Origin: Desulfuromusa sp. | GTDB taxonomy: Bacteria; Desulfobacterota; Desulfuromonadia; Desulfuromonadales; Geopsychrobacteraceae | DNA length: 33,548 nt | Assembly (NCBI GenBank): GCA_027858895.1 | Contig: JAQIBX010000041.1 | Location: 1 to 33,548 of the forward strand | Direction of reading: 5' to 3' | In this document: positions 20,479-29,715 of the stretch, piece by piece | Position numbering within the stretch: position 1 is the stretch's first letter | Layout of the letters: each line of letters begins with the position of its first letter | Made by a program: the position numbers and the translations under genes | Notes under the pieces: generated by a model | The model's database searches: none | Told to the model about the DNA's origin: nothing | What the model saw: only the letters and a program-made list of their open reading frames with translations

Positions 20479-20510
20479 TTAACCAACTGTTTTGCAACAA
20501 CTACGGACAT
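20457..20510 (-). pseudogene. N-terminal stub of an ABC transporter ATP-binding protein
   Basis: RBS-like GAGGA then ATG: MSVVVAKQLVKTYVAST*. 'VVAKQLVKTY' matches the usual start of FtsE/LolD-type ABC ATPases, then the frame ends. Confidence 0.5.
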
Positions 20511-20663
20511 GATCTGTCCTCACTTTCTCTAAAGTCCAAAACCACCTGTTTATTAAACGCACATTGGCAGTGAGGAATGGGTCGATGAAGTCTATCATAA
20601 ATATGTTTTTTGACATATATCGTCAACGAAATTCGTTTTCAGTTGATTGCCTGTTCATGACAG

Positions 20664-20713
20664 AATAAAAAAGACAACGAGCAGGCTTCAGTTATCAAAC
20701 CTGCTCGTTGTCT
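20664..20713 (-). terminator. Rho-independent terminator for Spy/CpxP-like gene
   Basis: AGACAACGAGCAGG (20672-20685)/CCTGCTCGTTGTCT (20700-20713), perfect 14-bp stem; minus-strand reading continues into TTTTTTATTC. Confidence 0.9.
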
Positions 20714-20736
20714 ATGTCTGATCCATACAGCTAGAT

Positions 20737-21249
20737 TTAGAGAGCAAATCCTTTACCACTACGACCTTTGCGATCGCTGCCATGTGTTGCCCAAATTTTC
20801 TCGGCCTTTTTTTGCTGTTCAGGGGTAAGGATTGCGTACAACTCTTTCCTCACTTGTGCCCGCTCCACAATTCGGTCAGCTTTAAACTCGGCCTGCTTGG
20901 CCAGGTTGCTGCGGAGAGCCGCTTCGTCCAGATCACCGCTACGCATTCCTGTACGGCGTTCGTCACGACCTTCACGCATTTCTGCACGCACAGCTTGTCT
21001 GCCCTGCCACTTGTTGCTGAACAGTGCTTTGATTTGCTTTTCTTGGCTATCGCTCAGATCAAGAATAACATCCATCCGCTCCAAGCGGTTCTCTGCACGC
21101 TGTTGATGCTGTTCTTCGGTCATCATGCCCTGCCCCTTGGAATTGTGCTTGCCATTGCAGGAGCCGGAACCGAAAGATTTTGCCATAGCAATACCGCCGG
21201 TCATTAATGTACCAATCAATACTGTCGAAATAATAATACGCTTTTTCAT
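20737..21249 (-). CDS. Spy/CpxP (LTXXQ)-family periplasmic protein
   Basis: 170 aa; signal peptide, then 'RMDVILDLSDSQEKQIKALFSNKWQGRQAVRAEMREGR' and 'LYAILTPEQQKKAEKI'. Confidence 0.8.
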   Translation of the reverse strand: MKKRIIISTVLIGTLMTGGIAMAKSFGSGSCNGKHNSKGQGMMTEEQHQQRAENRLERMDVILDLSDSQEKQIKALFSNKWQGRQAVRAEMREGRDERRTGMRSGDLDEAALRSNLAKQAEFKADRIVERAQVRKELYAILTPEQQKKAEKIWATHGSDRKGRSGKGFAL

Positions 21250-21501
21250 CTCTTTTCTCCTTTTCAGTGATGCGGGCTTTCTCCGCTTGTTTTTGATGAT
21301 TTGACTATAGAGAAAAGAATCTGAAGAGGGGGTTAAGAGGTGTGTGGATTATGTAAAGTTGTGTAAATATCTTGCAGTACAGTAATACCGATCGATCAGA
21401 ATACATCCTGATCCACAACGAATTTAATTTTTCCGATAAAACAGTGTCGAAACGACAGGTATCAGCAAGTCAGGAATGTCTACAAAAAAATAGCTGCTCC
21501 G

Positions 21502-22560
21502 TTAAAAACCAGCATATTCCAGAAAAGTGACTGGAGGTTTATAAATTGGTTGTTCTGCAAGCAAATTATAGATTTCTTGGGGGCCAAAATATCTCGCCTC
21601 CAAGGCCCGCCCATGTTCCATCCAGAAACCAAATTGCGGAATAATGGTATTATGGCGAATCGTGTGGTCTATCGTCAGCCCGGCCAGGACAAAAACATTA
21701 ATATCTCTGCCATCAAAACTATCAGTAATATAAGAGGCGATGCGGTGGAACTGTCGCCAGGTATTGATGTTTCCCAAACGGCGATGGGGGAAGGATGAAG
21801 CAACGACTTCGGGCATGAAGTCAAAAAGTGAAACTTCCAGCATAGTCTTGGGTTCATGACTTTCATGGTTCAGATTTTTTCTGAACGAAAACAATCCGGG
21901 TTTTAGTAAGTTTCCGATAGGTTGCGGACGTTCTTGCAGTGATTCCAGTAATTCCGATTCTTCGTTGGCAATTTTGAAGTGCGCCCGATAAATTTTGCCA
22001 AGGGTTCCTTCGCCAAGGGCGCTTCCATCAACCAAGCCATTGACGTTAATGACTATGCGGGCGGTGTCGCTTACAGGTTTCTCGAAAAGATATTTATAAG
22101 GGATTTCAATTTTGACAATATTTTCCTCCCGAAAAATTTTAATCAACTGGGTTGCGCGCCGGTAAATCTGTAAATATTCATCCAAAACTCTTCCCAACAT
22201 TCCGCAGCAGGGGACAAGATTGCCATTGATCCTTTCTATATAACCAATACCTGAAGATTCTTGGGCGCCGATATGGCTGCCACCGAGGATAACGACATCT
22301 TTTCCGTGATGAGAAGTCGTTGCAAGACGGGTCGGATCAAGCAATGCACCCACTCGCCCTAAATTGAAGGTAGGACAATTATAGACATAGCCAAAAAGGG
22401 CTTTTTTGATCGATTGGCTTTCATCCGAACACTGCCAAATGGCGGGAAGGGTTTTTTCAAAACCGGCCTTATCCGTCAAGCTGCGCATCCTCCCATAGAG
22501 TTCCATCAAATCCATTGGGGTTTGGTCAAGAAAGCTTTCAGCGGGAGGGGCAATCGGCAT
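21502..22560 (-). CDS. Uncharacterised protein; possible LCIB-like beta-CA fold domain
   Basis: 352 aa; segment 'NLGRVGALLDPTRLATTSHHGKDVVILGGSHIGAQESSGIGYIERINGNLVPCCGMLGRVLDEY' has a Cys/His/Cys-Gly arrangement reminiscent of LCIB-family proteins. Adjacent to and co-oriented with a beta-carbonic anhydrase. Confidence 0.4.
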   Translation of the reverse strand: MPIAPPAESFLDQTPMDLMELYGRMRSLTDKAGFEKTLPAIWQCSDESQSIKKALFGYVYNCPTFNLGRVGALLDPTRLATTSHHGKDVVILGGSHIGAQESSGIGYIERINGNLVPCCGMLGRVLDEYLQIYRRATQLIKIFREENIVKIEIPYKYLFEKPVSDTARIVINVNGLVDGSALGEGTLGKIYRAHFKIANEESELLESLQERPQPIGNLLKPGLFSFRKNLNHESHEPKTMLEVSLFDFMPEVVASSFPHRRLGNINTWRQFHRIASYITDSFDGRDINVFVLAGLTIDHTIRHNTIIPQFGFWMEHGRALEARYFGPQEIYNLLAEQPIYKPPVTFLEYAGF

Positions 22561-22598
22561 GAGATGCTCCTTTACGGTTTTAATTGGCGGTTATTTTT

Positions 22599-23282
22599 CT
22601 AAAGCGGGTTTTCTTGCACTTTAGGCGAGTAGCGTTTAACCAGTATTTCAAATGCTCCAGTCAGCTGATTGTAGTATTTCAGCTGTCCAGTCTCAATATT
22701 GTAGTACCAGCCGTGCAAGCTCAATTGCCCTTTAGAAACTCTTTCTTTGACCCAAGGGAAGGTCATCAGGTTCTTCAGCGAAACCAGGACTGCTTCTCTT
22801 TCGCAGGCTCGTGCTTGTTTTTCTGGCGACTCATCCGGCATTTCCTGCAAAACTTTATCACGAGCCGATGCTGCGATATTGACCCACTTACCAATAAATT
22901 CCCCCGCTTCTTTGCCATTGGCAGATGCCATCAGTGCTCCGATGCCGCTACATTTGGAATGACCCAGGATAATAATATCTGAAACTTCCAGATAGCAAAC
23001 CGCATATTCAAGAGAGGAACTAACGCCATGATAATCATCATTTTTCAGGTAAGGAGGAACAAGGTTCGCAATGTTCCTTAAAATAAACAGGTCCCCAAGA
23101 GAACAGTCCATCAACAAAGCCGGATCAACTCTGGAATCACAACAGCCGATCAAAAGTGCTTGAGGCTTCTGACCATCGACCAAAGTATTAGCTAGCTCCG
23201 AATTTTCACCAAAGTGCTGCTGCTGAAAAGTTTCAATTCCAGTGAGAAATTTAGTTACATCTGCCATCATTATTGCCTCCAT
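22599..23282 (-). CDS. Beta-class carbonic anhydrase
   Basis: 227 aa; 'LLIGCCDSRVDPALL' (Cys, Asp/Arg dyad), 'ILGHSKCSGIGAL' (HxxC zinc ligands). Start may be the internal Met of 'MADVTKF'. Confidence 0.95.
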   Translation of the reverse strand: MEAIMMADVTKFLTGIETFQQQHFGENSELANTLVDGQKPQALLIGCCDSRVDPALLMDCSLGDLFILRNIANLVPPYLKNDDYHGVSSSLEYAVCYLEVSDIIILGHSKCSGIGALMASANGKEAGEFIGKWVNIAASARDKVLQEMPDESPEKQARACEREAVLVSLKNLMTFPWVKERVSKGQLSLHGWYYNIETGQLKYYNQLTGAFEILVKRYSPKVQENPL

Positions 23283-23455
23283 TCTTCTGTGCGGTGAATT
23301 CTAGCACAAATCGTGATGAAAAAAAAGAACTAAGGTAGCCACCTATTATTGCACGGATCAAATCCAGAAATGGTCAATTTGGATCTTGACAATGGGCGTA
23401 CGTCGGGAGCAATGTCCATAAATGTCTACTAAAGAGATATTTTGTCACGAGTGGG

Positions 23456-24139
23456 GTGGAAATGAATCTTTCGGTTAAAGATGCTGCACAGTTGCTGTCA
23501 GTTTCGCAAAAATCTATCTATCGGTGGGTCAAACAGGACATCATCCCAGTTTACAAGATTAGCGGCAACTACCGTTTTAGCAGGGGCGAACTTCTGGACT
23601 GGGCTACCTCTAATCGGAAGGGCACTGTAGTTAAGGACTCCTGTGACTCAGAGTCCGCTGTTCTTCCGCTGCCGAACCTTGTTGAAGCGCTAGAGAGTGG
23701 TGGTGTGTTCTACCGCATTGAAGGTCTCACCCGTGAAGAGGTTCTGGCGACTGCGGTCACCCATCTGAGATTATCGGATAATGTCGACCGAGGCTATCTG
23801 CTGGAAGTGCTGCGCGCTCGTGAAGAGCTTACCTCAACCGCCATTGGCGATGGGATTGCCATCCCTCACCCACGCAACCCAGTTTTGTTGAATGCTCAAC
23901 GAGCAAAGGTGACGCTCTGCTTTTTGGACCAGGCGGTTGATTTTTACGCTTTAGATGGCAAGCCAGTCAAAATTCTACTCCTTATTATCGCCCCGAACCT
24001 TCGCTCGCATCTGCACCTGCTCTCTCGACTAGGTTTCGTGCTCCGAGATCCAGAGTTCCTTCAGGTTCTGCACGGCGAAGAAAGCCGAGAAAAAATCTTT
24101 GCCGCTTTGGCATGTGCCGAGGGGAAATTAAAAGCGTGA
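23456..24139 (+). CDS. HTH (excisionase/MerR-like)-PTS EIIA (PtsN/fructose-type) fusion regulator
   Basis: N-terminus 'MNLSVKDAAQLLSVSQKSIYRWVKQDIIPVYKISGNYRFSRGELLDWA' is an excisionase-type HTH. C-terminus contains EIIA motif 'REELTSTAIGDGIAIPHPRNP' with phosphorylatable His. Start GTG 23456 or ATG 23462. Confidence 0.88.
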   Translation: MEMNLSVKDAAQLLSVSQKSIYRWVKQDIIPVYKISGNYRFSRGELLDWATSNRKGTVVKDSCDSESAVLPLPNLVEALESGGVFYRIEGLTREEVLATAVTHLRLSDNVDRGYLLEVLRAREELTSTAIGDGIAIPHPRNPVLLNAQRAKVTLCFLDQAVDFYALDGKPVKILLLIIAPNLRSHLHLLSRLGFVLRDPEFLQVLHGEESREKIFAALACAEGKLKA

Positions 24140-24182
24140 TAACAATCACTGAGAATTTTCTTCAGGAAATAGGCTTGAGACA

Positions 24183-26174
24183 ATGAACCTATTTTTGTGC
24201 GCATTGATTCTGTTGTTTGGCGGCAGCCTCATTGTATTGCCAATCCGCAAATCCTCCTTAGCGGCGCTGCTGGGCACGTTGACCACCGTGTTGGCTACGC
24301 CCCTGACTGGTTACGTTGCGCTGAAAGTTCTGCTCTCTGGTCAGTCACTGTCTCTTTCTTTGCCTTGGTCTGTTCCTGGTGCAGAATTCAATCTCTTACT
24401 TGATCCGCTCGCAGCATTTTTCGTACTGCCAATATCGGCACTCTCGCTTTTCTGTGCACTTTATGCCGGAGCCTACTTGGAACATGATGGTCAAACTCGA
24501 CCATTAACACCGCACTGGTTTTTCTTCAATATTATGGTGCTTGCCATGCTGTTGGTGGTAACAGCATCCAATGCTGTGCTGTTTTTAGCAGTCTGGGAGA
24601 TCATGACCATTTCTTCCTTTTTCTTGGTCGCCTGGGATCATCATCTCGAAGATGTTCGTAAGGCTGCCTGGCTTTACCTCCTGGCTGCTCACGTCGGCAT
24701 GATGTTACTGATTGCTTTGTTTATTCTGGCTGGTCGCTACTGCGGAAGTCTCAACTTTAGTGACTTCGGTCTGCTGGCGAAGTTACCACTCAGCATCGCT
24801 TCACTCCTTTTTTTGCTCGCTCTGTTTGGTTTCGGGGTTAAGGCTGGACTTTTTCCTGTTCATATCTGGCTGCCGGATGCACACCCCGCGGCTCCCAGCC
24901 ATGTCTCTGCCTTGATGTCGGGCGTTTTGATCAAGACCGGTATCTACGGTATTCTGCGCATTCTAAGTTTTTTGCCACCAGCTCCAGCTTGGTGGGGCTG
25001 GCTGATGGCACTGCTTGGCGCAGGTGGTGCTGTCTACGGAATTTCCATGGCCGCACAACAGCGGGATATCAAACGCTGTCTGGCTTATTCAACCGTTGAA
25101 AACATCGGCATTATTTTTCTTGCCCTCGGTTTTGGCATGGTGGCTGTTACCGGGGGCCATCCGACAATAGCGCTTTTCACTTTTGCTGGAGGATTATTGC
25201 ATCTCTGGAATCATGCCCTGTTCAAGGGGGTGATGTTTCTCGGTGCCGGTGCTTTGCTGCATGCGACGGGGACCCGTGATATGAACCACATGGGAGGACT
25301 GCTACGGCGCATGCCTTTGACAGGGCTGCTTTGGATCGGTGGGAGTTTAGCGATTGGCGCTTTACCCCCGCTCAATGGGTTCATCAGCGAATGGTTGATC
25401 TACATTGGTTTGGCCCAAGCAGGTACGGCTCTGGAAGGCTACGCTGCTCTGGCGCCACTGTTGCTGTTTGGTCTTCTCGGTCTGGTTGGCGCTCTGGCCC
25501 TGGTTACTTTCTCCCGCTTGATCGGCATCTGCCTTCTTGGCCAACCGCGTAACTCAACAGTTGCCTGCGCCCAGGATACGCCACCAATTATGTTGATCTG
25601 TATTGGCTGTCTGTTAACGGGATGTTTAGCGATCGGGACCTTTCCACAAGGGGCTCTGAGGTTGCTAATGAAACCTCTCTCTCAAGTCACACGGTTGCCG
25701 ATTGGTGAAGAGTTGGTTCAAGCTGTTGCCCCTCTGGGACAGTGGAATTTAATGCTCTTAGCTAGCCTGGTTGTTCTTGCTGGATTACTTGTCTGGCTGC
25801 GTCATCTTCGACCTCTGGCGCAGGCAGCTACTTGGGGCTGCGGCTATCGTTTTCCAACAGCACGAATGTCTTACACCGGCGAGGGATATGCAGGATTCGC
25901 TTCGCAACATCTGTTGCCAGGAGTCATGCGCCCTGAAGTCAGTGGCGGCAAGGTGTGCGGGCTTTTCCCTCCCCCCACTGCACTGGCTCAGCATTCAACC
26001 GATCCGGTGCTAATGCGTTTTTTGCAGCCCATATTCGTAGCAATTGCCGAGCGTTGCCAATGGCTGCACTGGTTGCAGCAGGGAAAGATGCCGATCTATC
26101 TGGTTTATATTTTTGTTACCAGTGTGGTGCTAATGGCCTGGAGTATTTGGGCTGGTGGACATGGAGGAGGATGA
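24183..26174 (+). CDS. Hydrogenase-4 subunit B-like (NuoL/Mrp antiporter-type) membrane subunit, copy 1
   Basis: 663 aa polytopic; 'WEIMTISSFFLVAWDH', 'FGVKAGLFPVHIWLPDAHPAAPSHVSALMSGVLIKTGIYG', 'DIKRCLAYSTVENIGII', 'NHALFKGVMFLGAG'. Confidence 0.92.
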   Translation: MNLFLCALILLFGGSLIVLPIRKSSLAALLGTLTTVLATPLTGYVALKVLLSGQSLSLSLPWSVPGAEFNLLLDPLAAFFVLPISALSLFCALYAGAYLEHDGQTRPLTPHWFFFNIMVLAMLLVVTASNAVLFLAVWEIMTISSFFLVAWDHHLEDVRKAAWLYLLAAHVGMMLLIALFILAGRYCGSLNFSDFGLLAKLPLSIASLLFLLALFGFGVKAGLFPVHIWLPDAHPAAPSHVSALMSGVLIKTGIYGILRILSFLPPAPAWWGWLMALLGAGGAVYGISMAAQQRDIKRCLAYSTVENIGIIFLALGFGMVAVTGGHPTIALFTFAGGLLHLWNHALFKGVMFLGAGALLHATGTRDMNHMGGLLRRMPLTGLLWIGGSLAIGALPPLNGFISEWLIYIGLAQAGTALEGYAALAPLLLFGLLGLVGALALVTFSRLIGICLLGQPRNSTVACAQDTPPIMLICIGCLLTGCLAIGTFPQGALRLLMKPLSQVTRLPIGEELVQAVAPLGQWNLMLLASLVVLAGLLVWLRHLRPLAQAATWGCGYRFPTARMSYTGEGYAGFASQHLLPGVMRPEVSGGKVCGLFPPPTALAQHSTDPVLMRFLQPIFVAIAERCQWLHWLQQGKMPIYLVYIFVTSVVLMAWSIWAGGHGGG

Positions 26175-26175
26175 T

Positions 26176-28143
26176 ATGATGTGGCTGGTAGGAAGCATCT
26201 TGTTGACTTCGCTTGCAGGTGTCCCAGGGCTATTTTACCGTCGGGAAGGCTCTGGTGGAGAACGATTTGCCTGCGGGTTGATACTGGCCGGCTGCGGCAG
26301 TGGGCTGATTGCAGTGGCACTAACCCTGCTGTCGGATAACGTAATACAATTCGCTATCCCCTGGTCAATGCCCGGAGGCGTTCTGGCCTTACGCCTTGAT
26401 GCGATTACCGCCGCTTTTTTGTTGCCCCTTTTTCTCGTCGTTGCGACGGGGGCAGTTTATGGCCTCGGTTATTGGCCGCAACATAACAACCCCGGCAACG
26501 GCCGCAACTTACGCCTGTTTTACGGTTTGATTAGCGGAGCAATGATCCTCCTCCTGTCAGCTCGCAATGGGGTGCTGTTTTTGATGGCGTGGGAGATTAT
26601 GGCACTAGCCGGTTTTTTCCTCATTATCACCGAAGAGCATAAAGAGGAAGTTCGCCGAGCCGGATTTATCTATCTAATCGCCACCCATACGGGCACATTG
26701 GCCCTCTTTGCCCTTTTTGCCCTACTCGGTCACAATTCAGAATCTCTGTTATTTCCAGATATGGGAACCCTGCCGGCTGCCGGGAGCAGTCTGATATTTC
26801 TTCTCGGTTTATTTGGTTTCGGCATGAAGGCCGGGCTGATGCCAATGCACATCTGGTTGCCGGGGGCTCACGCCGCAGCCCCCAGTCATGCTTCGGCGCT
26901 ATTGTCTGGAATCATGATCAAGACTGGCATCTATGGCTTGGTGCGGATGACCTCTTTTTTTACTGAAATTCCTGCTTGGTGGGGATGGACTCTGCTGATT
27001 CTGGGCGCAATTTCGGGAATTTTTGGTGTGGCACTGGCAATCGCTCAACACGACATCAAGAGGTTGCTCGCCTACCATAGCGTTGAGAATATTGGCATCA
27101 TCACCCTGGGTCTGGGGCTTGCGTTGCTTGGGCGCAGCTATAATCAGCCAGCACTGGTGCTGCTCGGCCTTTCCGGTTGTTTGCTGCATGTGGTCAATCA
27201 CGCCCTATTTAAGTCGCTGCTATTTCTGAGTGCTGGTTCGGTCATTCATGCGGTCGGGAGTCGGGAAATCGACCATTTCGGCGGTCTACTTAAACGCCAG
27301 CGCTGGACCGGCCTCTACTTTCTCGGTGGTGCTGTTGCGATCAGTGGCCTGCCACCATTCAATGGTTTTGTCAGTGAGTGGCTCATCTATCTTGGCGCTT
27401 TTCAGCCGATCCATCACCCCGGCTCGAGCCTGTCCTTTGCCCTACTCACAGCCCCGGCATTGGCCGTGATTGGTGTCTTGGCTTTAGCTTGTTTCGTAAA
27501 AATCTTCGGCATCAGTTTTCTTGGTGAGCCACGTAGTTCCGGGGCTGCAAAGGCCCATGAAGCTCCGCGTACTATGCTCTGGCCGATGGGATTTTTGTTG
27601 CTTGCTTGCATCTGGATCGGCTTACTCCCGACCAGCCTACGGCCATTACTAGAAAGGGCCGCTACAGACTGGTCGGGGAATCTGACGCTGCCGAAACTGA
27701 CTGGCAATCTCGCCCCGTTAAGCGCTATTAGCGTTGCGGGCTGGTTGGTGCTTGGCCTGCTGCTGTTTATCGGCTGGCTGTTACACCGGCAAAGTGCCCA
27801 GGCTTCGCGTGATATTGGGACCTGGGGATGCGGTTATCAATTCCCGGCTATGCGCATGCAATACACTTCCAGCTCCTTTGCCGACAGTTTGGTGCGGTTG
27901 TTCCGTTTCGGTCTGTGGAGTAAACGCCACGGTGGGCAAGTCCGTGGACTCTTTCCAGGGCGGGAGGAATTTTCCAGCCACACCCCCGATCTGGTTCTTG
28001 ACCGAGCGCTGACCCCGGCTTTTACCGGCTTGGCCTGGCTGTTCCGCTGGCTGCGTAGCCTGATACAGAACGGTATTGCGGCAATCTATCTTCTTTATAT
28101 TGCACTGACCCTGATCGTACTTTTAACCTTGCTGCTCCGCTGA
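26176..28143 (+). CDS. Hydrogenase-4 subunit B-like membrane subunit, copy 2
   Basis: 'FGMKAGLMPMHIWLPGAHAAAPSHASALLSGIMIKTGIYG', 'DIKRLLAYHSVENIGII', 'NHALFKSLLFLSAG'. Co-linear with the preceding ORF; ATG at 26176 preferred. Confidence 0.92.
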   Translation: MMWLVGSILLTSLAGVPGLFYRREGSGGERFACGLILAGCGSGLIAVALTLLSDNVIQFAIPWSMPGGVLALRLDAITAAFLLPLFLVVATGAVYGLGYWPQHNNPGNGRNLRLFYGLISGAMILLLSARNGVLFLMAWEIMALAGFFLIITEEHKEEVRRAGFIYLIATHTGTLALFALFALLGHNSESLLFPDMGTLPAAGSSLIFLLGLFGFGMKAGLMPMHIWLPGAHAAAPSHASALLSGIMIKTGIYGLVRMTSFFTEIPAWWGWTLLILGAISGIFGVALAIAQHDIKRLLAYHSVENIGIITLGLGLALLGRSYNQPALVLLGLSGCLLHVVNHALFKSLLFLSAGSVIHAVGSREIDHFGGLLKRQRWTGLYFLGGAVAISGLPPFNGFVSEWLIYLGAFQPIHHPGSSLSFALLTAPALAVIGVLALACFVKIFGISFLGEPRSSGAAKAHEAPRTMLWPMGFLLLACIWIGLLPTSLRPLLERAATDWSGNLTLPKLTGNLAPLSAISVAGWLVLGLLLFIGWLLHRQSAQASRDIGTWGCGYQFPAMRMQYTSSSFADSLVRLFRFGLWSKRHGGQVRGLFPGREEFSSHTPDLVLDRALTPAFTGLAWLFRWLRSLIQNGIAAIYLLYIALTLIVLLTLLLR

Positions 28144-28157
28144 AAGGAAGATAACCA

Positions 28158-29072
28158 ATGATCGGCCGGATTGCATTGCAACTTACTGTCCTGCTCCTCT
28201 TCGCCCCGCTTCCATTGGGGGTGATCAATAAGACCAAGGCGCTTTTTGCCGGTCGTATCGGGCCGCCACTGCTGCAGCCTTATTACGATCTGGCCCGGCT
28301 CTGGCGAAAGGGGTTTGTCTTCAGTCGCACCACGACCTGGGTGTTTCTGACGGGACCGGTGGTAGGACTCGTTGTGCCGCTATTAGCCGTACAACTGCTC
28401 CCTTTTGGTGGGTTGCAAGCTCCGATCTCCTTTACCGGTGACCTGATCCTCTTTGTCTACCTCTTCGGACTCTCACGTTTTTTTACCGCTATTGCGGCAT
28501 TGGATACCGGATCAAGTTTCGAAGGGATGGGTGCTGCACGTGAAGTCACCTTCTCCTGCCTGGCCGAGCCGACCCTGTTGTTTTCGCTGCTGGTTCTGGC
28601 TCGCAGTGCCGACAGCCTCTCTCTGGGGGCTCTACTTGGCCCACAGCTAGCAAACCAATGGCTAACGGAGATCGGAGCTTCGCTTGGACTGATCGTGGTT
28701 TGTCTGTTTGTGGTGCTGCTGGTTGAAAATTCACGCATACCTTTCGACGACCCCAACACCCATCTGGAACTGACCATGATCCATGAAGTGATGGTGCTCG
28801 ATCACAGTGGTCCAGCCTTAGGCATGATTCTCTATGGTGCGGCCCTTAAGTTGATGGTGATGAGTGCACTGCTGGTGCGGATAGTTCTGCCGCTGCAAAC
28901 CGGGTCGCTGTTTCTTGATTTACTGGTCTTTTTGTTGGGACTAATGGGATTGGCTGTACTCATCGGCATGGTTGAGTCCACCATGGCTCGGCTGAGTCTG
29001 CCACGGGTACCGCAGGTTCTGGTCGGCACTATGCTGCTGTCGGTCTTTGCTCTGGTTTTGGTCTTGCGCTAG
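28158..29072 (+). CDS. Hydrogenase-4 subunit C-like (NuoH/HycD) membrane subunit
   Basis: 304 aa; 'KTKALFAGRIGPPLLQPYYDLARLWRKG', 'ENSRIPFDDPNTHLELTMIHEVMVLDHSGP' are HyfC/HycD signatures. Confidence 0.93.
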   Translation: MIGRIALQLTVLLLFAPLPLGVINKTKALFAGRIGPPLLQPYYDLARLWRKGFVFSRTTTWVFLTGPVVGLVVPLLAVQLLPFGGLQAPISFTGDLILFVYLFGLSRFFTAIAALDTGSSFEGMGAAREVTFSCLAEPTLLFSLLVLARSADSLSLGALLGPQLANQWLTEIGASLGLIVVCLFVVLLVENSRIPFDDPNTHLELTMIHEVMVLDHSGPALGMILYGAALKLMVMSALLVRIVLPLQTGSLFLDLLVFLLGLMGLAVLIGMVESTMARLSLPRVPQVLVGTMLLSVFALVLVLR

Positions 29073-29082
29073 GAGAATTTTG

Positions 29083-29712
29083 ATGGCTAATTTGCTTCTT
29101 ATTACCGTTATTCTTATTAATTTCTTTACCCTCGGTAGCGCCCGCCTGGTTGCCTGTATCCGCGCTGTTGCCGTACAGGGAGCCCTGCTTTCGTTGTTGC
29201 CCCTGGTAGCCCATGGGATGTCTGGGCACGCCCTGATCCTTGGCACCGGGGCTCTGATTTTCAAGGGTATTTTGATCCCTTGGCTGCTGCTGCGAGCAAT
29301 CCGAGAAGCCCGCATCCGCCGCGAAGTGGAACCTTACATCGGTTTCGTTGCAACCTTGGTGCTTGGTGCACTGGTCACCGCCGGGGCATTTATCTTCGCC
29401 GATTTTCTTCCGTTAGCTCAGGAACATCATGAAGGGCTGTTTGTGCCGGCAGCTCTAGCCACCATGTTCAGCGGCTTTCTATTGCTGATCACCCGACGTA
29501 AAGCGATTACTCAAGTACTAGGATACCTGATGCTGGAAAACGGAATCTTTATTTTTTCTGTCCTTCTTTCGGTGGCTATTCCGCTGATGGTTGAGGCCGG
29601 AATACTGCTTGATCTGTTGGTCAGCGTCTTCGTCATGGGGATCGTGCTTAACCAGATCAACCGTGAATTTTCCACCCTTAACACCGAACGTCTGACAGCA
29701 CTGAAGGAATAG
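29083..29712 (+). CDS. Hydrogenase-4 subunit E-like (NuoK-type) membrane subunit
   Basis: MANLLLITVILINFFTLGSARL...; 'TQVLGYLMLENGIFIFSVLLS' HyfE-like; between HyfC- and HyfF-like genes. Confidence 0.85.
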   Translation: MANLLLITVILINFFTLGSARLVACIRAVAVQGALLSLLPLVAHGMSGHALILGTGALIFKGILIPWLLLRAIREARIRREVEPYIGFVATLVLGALVTAGAFIFADFLPLAQEHHEGLFVPAALATMFSGFLLLITRRKAITQVLGYLMLENGIFIFSVLLSVAIPLMVEAGILLDLLVSVFVMGIVLNQINREFSTLNTERLTALKE

Positions 29713-29715
29713 GCC

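Noticed and set aside
21394-21413. GATCAG-N8-CTGATC inverted repeat upstream of the spy-like gene, considered as terminator
   Set aside because: Only a 6-bp stem with no T tract on either strand; could be an operator but unsupported.
23326-23350. Possible sigma-54 promoter upstream of the HTH-EIIA gene
   Set aside because: GG/GC spacing does not match the -24/-12 consensus.
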